A stretch of 16,956 nt of DNA from JAAUSY01 sp964526735 (GTDB taxonomy: Bacteria > Chloroflexota > Chloroflexia > Chloroflexales > Chloroflexaceae): NCBI GenBank assembly GCA_964526735.1, contig CAZGLO010000073.1:1-16956 (forward strand). Reading direction: 5' to 3'. Every line of letters begins with the position of its first letter. The first letter of the stretch is position 1. Shown piece after piece: positions 1-6,698 of the stretch. The position numbers and the translations under genes were made by a program. Under the pieces are notes generated by a model that was not told where the DNA came from, ran no database searches, and was given only the letters and a program-made list of their open reading frames with translations.

Positions 1-53
1 GACGGGTGGAGGAGCGAGCACAAGCCCAGGTGCTTTAGCTCTGGGTAGCTGAC
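1..53. repeat. Left copy of a 53-bp terminal inverted repeat
   Basis: The first 53 bases are the exact reverse complement of 16903-16955. Within the arm, AGCAC at 17-21 can pair with GTGCT at 30-34, and CCCAG at 25-29 can pair with CTGGG at 41-45. These two helices interleave, so they compete or form a pseudoknot. The match stops abruptly after base 53. It may be a dispersed genomic repeat at which the assembly broke, the ends of a mobile or invertible segment, or an assembly artefact. The sequence alone cannot decide. Confidence 0.9.
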
Positions 54-115
54 AGGTATTTGGTGGTATTTTGGCTGCTTCGCGACTACGTGACTGTGTA
101 CCTTGTGTGACACTA

Positions 116-164
116 CTTTGACTGCTTTTTGACCGCTTTTTGACCGCTTTTTGACTACTTTGAC
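116..164. repeat. Phased direct repeats, TTGAC core every 11 bp
   Basis: The core TTGAC occurs at 118, 129, 140, 151 and 160, i.e. with spacings 11, 11, 11 and 9. The unit is roughly TTTTTGACYGC. A period near one helical turn would put all cores on one face of the DNA. The array includes the stop codon of the lipid kinase gene (155-157). A related degenerate copy (GACTAC-GTGACTG) lies near 74-86. It could be a slippage-derived microsatellite or a protein-binding array. Confidence 0.75.
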
Positions 165-1213
165 TGATCATCTTGATGCCCCAACCATGCCATAAACCGC
201 TCCATGGTGCGGGTGCGCGGCGAGGGCGCGGCCTGTGTCCGCACCAAGCCGTCTGGCAGGTGAGACGGCAGCAGTGCTTGTAAGGCTCCTGGCAAGACTT
301 GAAAGGTGATCGGCGTCCTGGCAATAGTATCACCATCCACCTGAACGGGCAAGGAAGGGCGAGAGGTCATTGTCACGGTGCGGGCACGGTAGTACTCAAT
401 CTCGGGGTCAATGCTGTAGCGGCCCTGCAGGATGGTGAAGGTGTGGTAGATGGCACTCCACACGCTATCGCCCTTTATCACGCAGATATCAAGCAGCCCA
501 TCGTCGATAGTCGCGCGGTTGGTGATGCGCACCAGCCCGCCATACAGCTGACTATTGCCAATCACCACCAATATCACTCTCCCTTTGACCTGCCTGCCAT
601 CAATCACCAGCCGTGAGCGCGTGCCGCGGATGCGCAGTAGCCGCTCAACCCCGCGGAAGACATAGGCGAGCGCCCCAAAACGACGTTTGTCCTCTGGCCG
701 CACATCTGCCGTGATAGCCGCATCAAAGCCCACACCGGCCATCAGCAGAAAGTGGTGTTCGCCCGCCTTGCCCACGTCAATGGGGCGCGGCTTCCAGGAG
801 AGGAGCGCTTCGGCGGCGGCTTTGGTCTGGAAAGGGAGGCCTAACTCCCGCGCCCAGACGTTCACCGTGCCCATGGGGAGCGTGGCGAGGGCCGTGTCAC
901 TCCCCACAATGCCGTTGACCACCTCATTGATGGTTCCATCCCCCCCCGCCGCGACGACAATATCATACCGCCGCTCCACCGCAGAGCGCGCCAAATGAGT
1001 GCCGTCGCCGGAGTGGGCAGTGGGGGCAAGGTCGACATACCAGTTGTGGGCACGCCAAATCTCTGCGGCAGTCGTAATCTCTTGTTCAATCGTATGGCCG
1101 CCCGATTGTCCAGCCGTGGGGTTGAAGATAATCATCACTCGCAGCGATTGGGTGACGGGCTGTTCTACGGGCTGTCCCACCGGCTCCACGTGCTTATTCA
1201 TCGACTGACTCAT
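155..1213 (-). CDS. Diacylglycerol kinase family (YegS/BmrU-like) lipid kinase
   Basis: A 352-residue cytosolic or membrane-associated lipid kinase, expected to phosphorylate diacylglycerol or a related lipid with ATP. The N-terminal DAGK catalytic domain begins at the strand FNPTAG (residues 30-35). The nucleotide-binding GGDGT lies at 90-94, followed by NEVVNG and the LPMGTVNVWA segment (112-121). The C-terminal beta-sandwich shows DDGLLDICV (237-245) and QVDGDT (291-296), both family hallmarks. The length is slightly above the usual 290-320 because of an approximately 26-residue Gln/Pro/Val-rich N-terminus and a C-terminal tail. The ATG at 1213 has a GAGGAAG ribosome site a few bases upstream, inside the histidine kinase gene, and overlaps that gene by 20 bp, which suggests translational coupling. 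It is the last gene of the envelope operon. Its stop sits inside an 11-bp repeat array, with a second in-frame TAG 42 nt further on. Exact lipid substrate unknown. Confidence 0.9.
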   Translation of the reverse strand: MSQSMNKHVEPVGQPVEQPVTQSLRVMIIFNPTAGQSGGHTIEQEITTAAEIWRAHNWYVDLAPTAHSGDGTHLARSAVERRYDIVVAAGGDGTINEVVNGIVGSDTALATLPMGTVNVWARELGLPFQTKAAAEALLSWKPRPIDVGKAGEHHFLLMAGVGFDAAITADVRPEDKRRFGALAYVFRGVERLLRIRGTRSRLVIDGRQVKGRVILVVIGNSQLYGGLVRITNRATIDDGLLDICVIKGDSVWSAIYHTFTILQGRYSIDPEIEYYRARTVTMTSRPSLPVQVDGDTIARTPITFQVLPGALQALLPSHLPDGLVRTQAAPSPRTRTMERFMAWLGHQDDQSK

Positions 1214-3413
1214 CGTCGTCTTCCTCTAGCATCTGTTCTGTTGCGACTGGTAGGGTAAAGAAGAAGGTACTGCCTTCTCCCAATGTGCTTTCGACCCAAA
1301 TACTGCCACCATGCAATTCTACCAGGGAACGCGTAATACTCAAGCCAAGCCCCGTCCCCCCGATTTGGCGGGTACTGGTATTATCCACCCGAAAAAACCG
1401 CTCCCAAATCAGGTCGAGGTCTTCGGACGCAATGCCTATCCCATAATCGCGCACACTGAACACCATCCACGATCCCGGTAGGTGGTCGGGCGGAAGTCGG
1501 GTGCCTCCCGCTTCTCCCGCCGAATCGCCTGACTGCGGGAGGTCGACAGTCACCTCTATTTCGCCGCCCTGCGGACTATATTTGATAGCGTTTGTCACCA
1601 GGTTAATCAGCACTTGCTTGACCTTGTCGCGGTCGATATAGAGCGGTGGTAGATCCTCTTCGACATGCAGCAGGAGCCGGTGGCGTTCTAGGTTGCCGAT
1701 TTGGGTCGTCAGGCTGTTGATGACCTGCTTGACCGGCACAATCCACTGATTTAGCGTAATTTTCCCCGACTCCAGCCGCGAGGCACTCAAGAGATCTTCA
1801 ACGAGACCTGAGAGCCGTTCTGCCTGATCGTGCACGGTTTGGATAAACTGCTGTTGCTCTTGGGGCGGGAACTCGCGTACCAGCAAGAGTTCGGTATAGC
1901 CCAGAATGGAGGTGAGCGGGCTGCGGAGTTCGTGAGAAACCACCGAGATAAATTCGCTCTTCATACGGTCGATTTCGCGTTCGCGGGTGATGTCATTCAC
2001 CACCCAGAGCCGCCCATTGATCTCCCCTTGGCCATCGCGGGTGGGGATGGAGAGGATTTGGAGGTCTTGCACCGGCTCAATCAGCCGCACGCTGATCACC
2101 TGCACTTCTGTGGGGGTTTCCTGCATACTACTGCACGCCTGCACAAACCGCATCGGCTCTTGGAACCGCGTAATCAACGAATCGACCAAGTCAATCGGCA
2201 CATGAAAGAGGCCATTGGCGGCATTGGTCTTGGTGCGCGGCAGACCCCACGTATGTTTCCACGCGGGGTTGGCCCGCAACACCCGGCCATTCAAATCAAG
2301 CAGGGCAAGGCCAGTCGGCATATTCGTGAAGACTTGGCTGAGGTGTGTTTTGAGTTCAAGCGTCTCTTGGTAGGCGAGGGCACGATTGAATGCGGCGGCG
2401 ACATTTGCACAGAGGTGGTTCGTATCGTGCAATTCCTGCTCGCCAAAGGCGGTTGAGCGCGGGCTACCCAACACCAACACCCCCAGCGTCTTCCCGCGGA
2501 ACTCTATCGGTACCGCAAGCTCCGCCGTGATATTGGCCGTGATTGGGTAGCGTTCTTGGGCGTGTGAGACATCGCGCACCAACAACGAACGTCCTTCGCG
2601 GGCGGCTTTGCCTGCCAGCCCCGTCTCCCAACTCCACCGTTCTTGCGTTCTCGATCTGGCTAAGCCATAGTGCGTTGGCGGGGAGAAGTCGTAGCCTTGC
2701 GCCGTCTGGAGCACTAATTCGCCCCGCTCGTGATCAACCAAGCACACCGCCCCCACTTCGGCCTGAGTCTGTTCGCGTGCCCGCCGTAGGAATTGGGCGA
2801 GGAGACGGGAGAGAGAGAGGAGATCCTCAAAGAAATCGGGTATGTTAGCAAGCCCATTGCCGCCTTCTTGTGCTTGTTTGGCTTCCTGCCCCGCCAACTC
2901 CCCTGCCGACCCAACATCGGTGTGAAGAGCGGCGGCAAGTTGGGGCAGCAATGCGGTGATAACGTGGCGGAAGGAGGGGGAAAATGCGTCAAGGTGGTCG
3001 GCGCGAAGCTCTAAAATACCCCACAGGTGGTTATTCCATACGATAGGCGCGCCAAGATAGGCCGTGTGGGTTGTTTGTTGCGCTTCATTAGCATCATCAG
3101 CATTATGCTCATTATGCTCACCTGGCGAATCGGTCACCATTTTTCCCGCAATGGCAACACGGCGGGTGCGGCGGTTGTTCCACGGCGGCGCGTCGGGATC
3201 AGATGCCACATAGTGATAGGTCGTATGATTCGTATGATTGGCCTCAGTGCGCTCCCACCATGTCAGCCGTGCATCGTGGAAGGAGAATGTGCCGTGGAGG
3301 AGGTCGAAGAGGGCATACACCCGTTCCCGCACCTCTCGCCCCCCGTCGTGGAGGACAGCAGTAGCACGAGCAAGCAGCGACAGCAGGTCGTGGGATGGGG
3401 ATATAGGTGACAT
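1194..3413 (-). CDS. Soluble GAF-GAF-PAS sensor histidine kinase
   Basis: A 739-residue sensor kinase with no transmembrane segment, so it probably senses a cytosolic signal. From the ATG at 3413, residues about 10-165 form a diverged GAF-like domain, about 200-345 a second GAF domain, and about 354-480 a PAS domain. HisKA has phospho-acceptor His494 in the SHELRSPLTSILGY motif. The HATPase domain has the N-box NAIKYS (about 608), DYGIGIA (about 656) and GTGLGL (about 686). The frame is open to 3611, but that longer start would overlap the lrgB gene by 56 bp and its extra residues look non-native. ATG 3422 is an alternative two codons further upstream. No response regulator is encoded in the window, so the partner is elsewhere. 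Two 9-bp tandem duplications in the first GAF domain encode NHTNHT and EHNEHN. It lies between lrgB and the lipid kinase on the same strand. Confidence 0.9.
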   Translation of the reverse strand: MSPISPSHDLLSLLARATAVLHDGGREVRERVYALFDLLHGTFSFHDARLTWWERTEANHTNHTTYHYVASDPDAPPWNNRRTRRVAIAGKMVTDSPGEHNEHNADDANEAQQTTHTAYLGAPIVWNNHLWGILELRADHLDAFSPSFRHVITALLPQLAAALHTDVGSAGELAGQEAKQAQEGGNGLANIPDFFEDLLSLSRLLAQFLRRAREQTQAEVGAVCLVDHERGELVLQTAQGYDFSPPTHYGLARSRTQERWSWETGLAGKAAREGRSLLVRDVSHAQERYPITANITAELAVPIEFRGKTLGVLVLGSPRSTAFGEQELHDTNHLCANVAAAFNRALAYQETLELKTHLSQVFTNMPTGLALLDLNGRVLRANPAWKHTWGLPRTKTNAANGLFHVPIDLVDSLITRFQEPMRFVQACSSMQETPTEVQVISVRLIEPVQDLQILSIPTRDGQGEINGRLWVVNDITREREIDRMKSEFISVVSHELRSPLTSILGYTELLLVREFPPQEQQQFIQTVHDQAERLSGLVEDLLSASRLESGKITLNQWIVPVKQVINSLTTQIGNLERHRLLLHVEEDLPPLYIDRDKVKQVLINLVTNAIKYSPQGGEIEVTVDLPQSGDSAGEAGGTRLPPDHLPGSWMVFSVRDYGIGIASEDLDLIWERFFRVDNTSTRQIGGTGLGLSITRSLVELHGGSIWVESTLGEGSTFFFTLPVATEQMLEEDDDESVDE
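3101..3118. repeat. 9-bp tandem duplication inside the histidine kinase gene
   Basis: CATTATGCT occurs twice head to tail (3101-3109, 3110-3118). It keeps frame and encodes the repeated EHN in a hydrophilic insertion of the first GAF-like domain. Confidence 0.8.
3221..3238. repeat. Second 9-bp tandem duplication in the kinase gene
   Basis: TCGTATGAT occurs twice head to tail (3221-3229, 3230-3238). It is in frame and encodes NHTNHT. It lies about 100 bp from the other 9-bp duplication in the same domain. Confidence 0.8.
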
Positions 3414-3555
3414 AGCAGGCATGCTAGATGACCAAATCAAGGGCACACAAGGGCACATGAGATAGGTATTGAGCCAAGAGCACGATACTGCGTGTATGGT
3501 GCTTTTGCACATAGTACCATGGCTTCTAGAACCATGCTGCCTGCTACTTTCTCCC

Positions 3556-4287
3556 TCACCACCCGATGAGGCGGGCAAGGAGCGGGACAAGGAGAGCCGT
3601 GATTGCGCCATTCAACCCCATTGCGAGGCCGGAAAAGGCTCCTGGCTCTTCGCCCATCTGAAATGCCCGCGCCGTGCCAAGGCCGTGCGAAGAGAGGCCC
3701 ATCGCAAACCCACGCGCACTCTCATCGCGGATACGGAGGAGATCGAGCACTTCCTTGCCAAGCATCGCGCCGATAATGCCCGTCACAATCACTATCACCG
3801 CCGTCAGCGAAGGGATACCACCTATCTGCTCAGTCACGCCCATCGCAATCGGCGTGGTGACCGACTTGGGAGCCAGCGAGCGCAGGGTTACATCCGAGGC
3901 CCCCAACGCCCATCCTATCCCCACGGCAGAGAGAATACCCGTCAAGGAGCCAATCAGCAGTGCGCCGCCGAGTGGCAGCAACATTTGCTTCACCTTCTCG
4001 ACGTGGATGTAGAGCGGTACCGCCAATGCGACCGTCGCCGGGCCAAGCAGGAAATGAATGAACTGTGCCCCGTCAAAGTAGATGTCGTAGGAGGTGTTGG
4101 TGAAGACCAGCAAAGGCACAAGCACGCCCATCGCAATCACCAGCGGGTGCAAGAGCGGAAAACCATTCACACGGCGGTAGATACCATCCGCGACGTGGTA
4201 GACTCCAATCGTGACCGTCAGCCAGAGCAGCGGGGTGTGCGAAAGGTCGTGCCAGAGGCTCAAGAGCGGGTCGGGTATGGGGAGCAT
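3556..4287 (-). CDS. lrgB: LrgB/CidB family membrane protein
   Basis: A 243-residue polytopic membrane protein of the LrgB/CidB/YohK family (usual length 230-240). Seen directly: repeated hydrophobic helices, the FLLGPATVALAVPLY segment, the SVTTPIAMGV motif, and the conserved SSHGLGTARAFQMGEEPGAFSGLAMGLNG region cut into two pieces around residue 200 (HGLGTARA then FSGLAMGLNG). These are family signatures. In Staphylococcus the LrgAB and CidAB pairs modulate murein hydrolase activity and cell lysis; homologues in other bacteria and plants move pyruvate or glycolate. The ATG at 4287 has an AGGAGA ribosome site 6 nt upstream. The gene follows the LrgA-like gene by 84 bp, the normal gene order for this pair. 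Which of the two known roles applies cannot be read from sequence, but the adjacent peptidoglycan hydrolase favours wall turnover. Confidence 0.93.
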   Translation of the reverse strand: MLPIPDPLLSLWHDLSHTPLLWLTVTIGVYHVADGIYRRVNGFPLLHPLVIAMGVLVPLLVFTNTSYDIYFDGAQFIHFLLGPATVALAVPLYIHVEKVKQMLLPLGGALLIGSLTGILSAVGIGWALGASDVTLRSLAPKSVTTPIAMGVTEQIGGIPSLTAVIVIVTGIIGAMLGKEVLDLLRIRDESARGFAMGLSSHGLGTARAFQMGEEPGAFSGLAMGLNGAITALLVPLLARLIGW

Positions 4288-4356
4288 GCGATTCTCCTGT
4301 CAGGGGTGTTGGTAATGATAGGGATAGCTTTCAAAACAGCGACGACATTTCAGCGT

Positions 4357-4380
4357 GTCTAGGGAGAGCGTCTAGGGAGA
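4357..4380. repeat. 13-bp tandem duplication at the lrgA stop codon
   Basis: GTCTAGGGAGA occurs at 4357-4367 and 4370-4380, period 13. The copy at 4370-4380 contains the TAG stop of the LrgA-like gene (4372-4374), so the end of the gene has been duplicated into the intergenic gap. Confidence 0.8.
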
Positions 4381-4722
4381 ATGCCCAGAACGTCTCAGGA
4401 AAAAGCATAGACTCGCCGCCGTGACGCCAGTCGTGACCAGCGTGCTGACCACAAGCGTGATGACGAGAATGAGCCACTCCTCGCGCAGCAACGCCGTATG
4501 TGCCATAATCCCCACCCCCGCCGGTACAAATAGCAGAGAGAGATGCCGCAGTAAGCCCTGCGATGTGGTTTGGAGGGTTGTTGGCAGTGAGCCGCGTAGC
4601 ATCAGCATCACAAAGAGGAATATCATACCGGCAACCGGCCCCGGCAATGGCAGATTTAATAGGTGGACAGTGATTTCTCCAAGCAGTTGGAAGAGTAAAA
4701 GCATCGCAAATGCGGTTATCAT
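4372..4722 (-). CDS. lrgA: LrgA/CidA family holin-like protein
   Basis: A 116-residue protein with four predicted transmembrane helices (roughly 3-22, 27-45, 60-80, 86-110) and a short basic C-terminus (FFLRRSG). The order LLFQLLGE...LPLPGPVAGM...SLLFVPAGVGIM is characteristic of LrgA/CidA, holin-like proteins that work with LrgB. Length matches the family (110-150). The ATG at 4722 has the strong site AAGGAGA close upstream. It follows the peptidoglycan hydrolase gene by 45 bp and precedes lrgB by 84 bp on the same strand, so the three are probably co-transcribed. Known of the family: oligomerises in the cytoplasmic membrane and influences export or activity of murein hydrolases. Inferred here: it regulates or accompanies the hydrolase encoded just upstream. 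Confidence 0.93.
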   Translation of the reverse strand: MITAFAMLLLFQLLGEITVHLLNLPLPGPVAGMIFLFVMLMLRGSLPTTLQTTSQGLLRHLSLLFVPAGVGIMAHTALLREEWLILVITLVVSTLVTTGVTAASLCFFLRRSGHSP

Positions 4723-4767
4723 ATATTCTCCTTTCGTTCTCCTTCACCGACTCTTACCGAATAATCG

Positions 4768-6459
4768 TCACTGGTCAAGTGCGCCGAAGTCAAGCGGGTT
4801 AACATTCACCCACGCCCCGCCCTCTTTCTTCCACACTTGGTAGTCGAGGTGCGGGCCTGATGATTGCCCCGTCGAGCCGACCGACCCAATCACATCGCCC
4901 TGCCGCACGACCTGCCCACTCACCACGGCAAAATCGGCAAGGTGCGCATAGCTTGTCTTATACGATTGGTTCATCACCCATATGTGGTTGCCTGCGGGCC
5001 AACTGCTGGGCGTCACCTTCACGATGCCGCTATGTGTTGCGCGGATGGGGTGGCCTTGCGTGCTGGAGGGGTCGGCCTCGCCATCGCCGTCCATATCAAT
5101 CGCAAGGTCTATCGCGCCCCACGTCTCACTGGGGGCGTGGGTGCCGATGCCGTAGCCTTGGGTCATGACCGTGTTGCGGGCGCGGAGGGGGTTGCCTTTG
5201 GGGGTGAGCGTGTCGCCAAAGATTGACCAATGCTGCTGTTCGCTAAATTTCCACGAATCGACCATCTGTTTGACCGCGTTGGCATATCCTTCGACATCAT
5301 TCTCAAACGCAGGTGCATAGATAGGCAAAATCTCATCGACGGTTTCGGTGCCGCGCCCCCTGATATACTCCACGTCAATCAGGCGGAACCAATCGGCAAT
5401 GCCCTCTTCCCACGATTGGTAGTCGCGGAACCGCCCGTGGCAGCGCGGATAGCCTGCGCAGATAATATTGCCGACATTGTGCGTGGTAGAGCCATCCTCT
5501 TTCAGCCCTGCCCAGTTGGGATGCGTACCGGCGGTGCTTTCGTGGATAAAGAATGCGAGCGCATACGCGGGGTCGATGTTGTACCGTTTGCCCTGCTCCA
5601 CCCACGCCTCCCCCGTTCCCGTGGCGGGAGAGCCGTAGCTTGCCAAGATATCGTCAATGCGCTCGGCAGAAAGGCTTGGAGCACCACGCAGATGGTAGTC
5701 TCCAATGGGGCGGGCGGGCGGCGGCAGGAAGGGGAGCACCTCGCTCAACGGCGCATACCACGGCCCAAGCAGCGTTGGGAGGTTGCGTATGCTGCTGAAG
5801 GAGAGGATACCCACCGTAAAGATAACTGCCACCACAAACCACCATCGTCGGAATAGCCCTTTTTTGCGCCGCCGCGGGTGGTAGGAAGAGAATAAGAGCC
5901 AAAACTCCTCCATCATTGATTGCATAGCGATATCAGGCGGCGGGGGACGGTAATATTCTTGACGTGTGTAGTGGGGGCGGTCGGCAGGGGAACCTTGCCG
6001 ACCGCCCCCGCCCCCATGCCCAAACTCATCCGGGTGGTCGTAGGGACGCGGGTAGCGGCCTGTTGGGCGTAAACGCGGCTGTTCATCAAGCTCAAGGTCG
6101 TCATCAAGGTCGGGCAAGCTCTCACTGAGCGGCACGCCCTCATCCTGATACACATGATGACCTGTTTTCTGCCCTTTCCCCGCGTCGGCCTCTGTATCTT
6201 CCTCCTCCTCATCTGGCTTGCGCTTGTCATCCTCCGGCATAGGGAAAAGCTGTTTCTTGCGCGGCGGCTCATAGCGCTTGGTGCGCGGCGTATCATCCTC
6301 CGGCATAGGGAAAAGCTGCTTTTTGCGCGGCGGCTCATATGGCTTTGCCCGCGGCGTATCATCCTCCGGTACAGCAAAGAGCGGCTTCTTGCGAGGAGCA
6401 GAGCCTCCCGTTGAGGGAGAGCGGGAGGGGCGTGGCGTGTTCTGGCTGTCTTCTTGCAT
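4768..6459 (-). CDS. Membrane-anchored glucosaminidase-like plus M23-like cell-wall hydrolase
   Basis: 563 residues from the ATG at 6459. Residues 1-200 are a cytosolic, charged, low-complexity region: a 22-residue unit (PRKKQLFPMPEDD...) repeated 2.7 times at about 22-82, an acidic run, and a Gly/Pro-rich part. A single transmembrane helix at about 206-224 follows a Lys/Arg-rich stretch, giving an N-in topology. Outside the cell, about 260-404 is a lysozyme-fold glucosaminidase-like domain (FFIHES with Glu307 as likely catalytic acid, then HNVGNI and YQSWEEGI). About 424-556 is an M23/LytM-like domain. The M23 zinc site is degenerate: the first His of HxxxD is Trp447, and the HxH pair reads HLD (537-539), while YAHL is retained. 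An Asp-rich DMDGDGEAD loop follows. The frame extends upstream to 6831, but that part overlaps glpX. ATG 6501 is an alternative start. No clear ribosome site is seen. First gene of the envelope operon. Confidence 0.85.
   Translation of the reverse strand: MQEDSQNTPRPSRSPSTGGSAPRKKPLFAVPEDDTPRAKPYEPPRKKQLFPMPEDDTPRTKRYEPPRKKQLFPMPEDDKRKPDEEEEDTEADAGKGQKTGHHVYQDEGVPLSESLPDLDDDLELDEQPRLRPTGRYPRPYDHPDEFGHGGGGGRQGSPADRPHYTRQEYYRPPPPDIAMQSMMEEFWLLFSSYHPRRRKKGLFRRWWFVVAVIFTVGILSFSSIRNLPTLLGPWYAPLSEVLPFLPPPARPIGDYHLRGAPSLSAERIDDILASYGSPATGTGEAWVEQGKRYNIDPAYALAFFIHESTAGTHPNWAGLKEDGSTTHNVGNIICAGYPRCHGRFRDYQSWEEGIADWFRLIDVEYIRGRGTETVDEILPIYAPAFENDVEGYANAVKQMVDSWKFSEQQHWSIFGDTLTPKGNPLRARNTVMTQGYGIGTHAPSETWGAIDLAIDMDGDGEADPSSTQGHPIRATHSGIVKVTPSSWPAGNHIWVMNQSYKTSYAHLADFAVVSGQVVRQGDVIGSVGSTGQSSGPHLDYQVWKKEGGAWVNVNPLDFGALDQ
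6214..6396. repeat. 66-bp in-frame repeat in the hydrolase N-terminus
   Basis: Two and a half to three copies of a 66-bp unit encode the 22-residue motif beginning PRKKQLFPMPEDDTPR. The last two copies are nearly identical in DNA, whereas the first has diverged (PLFAVPEDD). The repeats lie in the predicted cytosolic part and could bind a partner protein or an acidic surface. Confidence 0.85.
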
Positions 6460-6523
6460 AGGTGATGGGAATGCGGTGCCCGTAAAGAACGATGGCACCA
6501 TTGGGTTTTTGAGAAGTCGTATC

Positions 6524-6541
6524 GTACCCAAGTATAGCACA
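6524..6541 (-). promoter_or_regulatory. Candidate promoter of the hydrolase-lrgAB-kinase operon
   Basis: On the minus strand TATACT (6531-6536) is preceded by TG one base away, an extended -10 element. No good -35 is visible, as is common for extended -10 promoters. It would place transcription start near 6524, 22 bp before ATG 6501 and 65 bp before ATG 6459. Confidence 0.45.
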
Positions 6542-6571
6542 AATTTGGCTGCTGCTGCGGAATAGACAAAA

Positions 6572-6600
6572 TAGACAGCCGTGTAGCCGTGTGATACAAT
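6572..6600 (+). promoter_or_regulatory. Sigma-70 type promoter of glpX with a duplicated spacer
   Basis: TAGACA (6572-6577) and TACAAT (6595-6600) each match the consensus at five of six positions and are separated by exactly 17 bp. The spacer region contains the perfect tandem duplication AGCCGTGT (6577-6584, 6585-6592). A further AATAGACA duplication (6561-6568, 6570-6577) precedes it. Transcription would start near 6606-6609 and give a leader of about 90 nt. Confidence 0.6.
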
Positions 6601-6602
6601 CG

Positions 6603-6695
6603 CTTCGCACAAAAGCAGTATTCGGGAGCCTCCCGAAGTCGTGATGTTGCAAGCGTCGCAACACGCTACCCCTGAATGTGCGAAGGAGTTTGAAG
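6603..6695 (+). promoter_or_regulatory. Structured leader ahead of glpX
   Basis: Three paired segments can be drawn. A: CTTCGCACA (6603-6611) with TGTGCGAAG (6677-6685), nine perfect pairs reaching into the ribosome site. B: TTCGGGA (6621-6627) with TCCCGAA (6631-6637), seven perfect pairs around a 3-nt loop. C: 6641-6650 with 6658-6666, nine pairs including one G.U and a bulged A6644. If the promoter at 6572-6600 is the one used, only the last five pairs of helix A would be in the RNA. No match to a riboswitch class I can recall. Confidence 0.45.
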
Positions 6696-6698
6696 GTG
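6683..6698 (+). promoter_or_regulatory. Ribosome binding site that decides the glpX start
   Basis: AAGGAG (6683-6688) lies 7 nt before GTG 6696. An in-frame GTG at 6678 would start before this site, so GTG 6696 is preferred. Confidence 0.8.

Noticed and set aside
3499..3540. Small hairpins between lrgB and the histidine kinase (GTGC-TTTT-GCAC; CATGG with CCATG)
   Set aside because: Stems of only 4-5 bp and no T-run on the minus strand, so a terminator separating the two genes cannot be supported.
3414..3611. Upstream extension of the histidine kinase frame to 3611
   Set aside because: It would overlap the end of lrgB by 56 bp and adds Ser/Cys-rich residues unlike the domain start. The ATG at 3413 or 3422 fits the neighbour boundaries better.
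3469..4362. 297-codon plus-strand frame opposite lrgB
   Set aside because: Arg/His/Gln-rich translation typical of an antisense shadow; the minus-strand LrgB protein is unmistakable.
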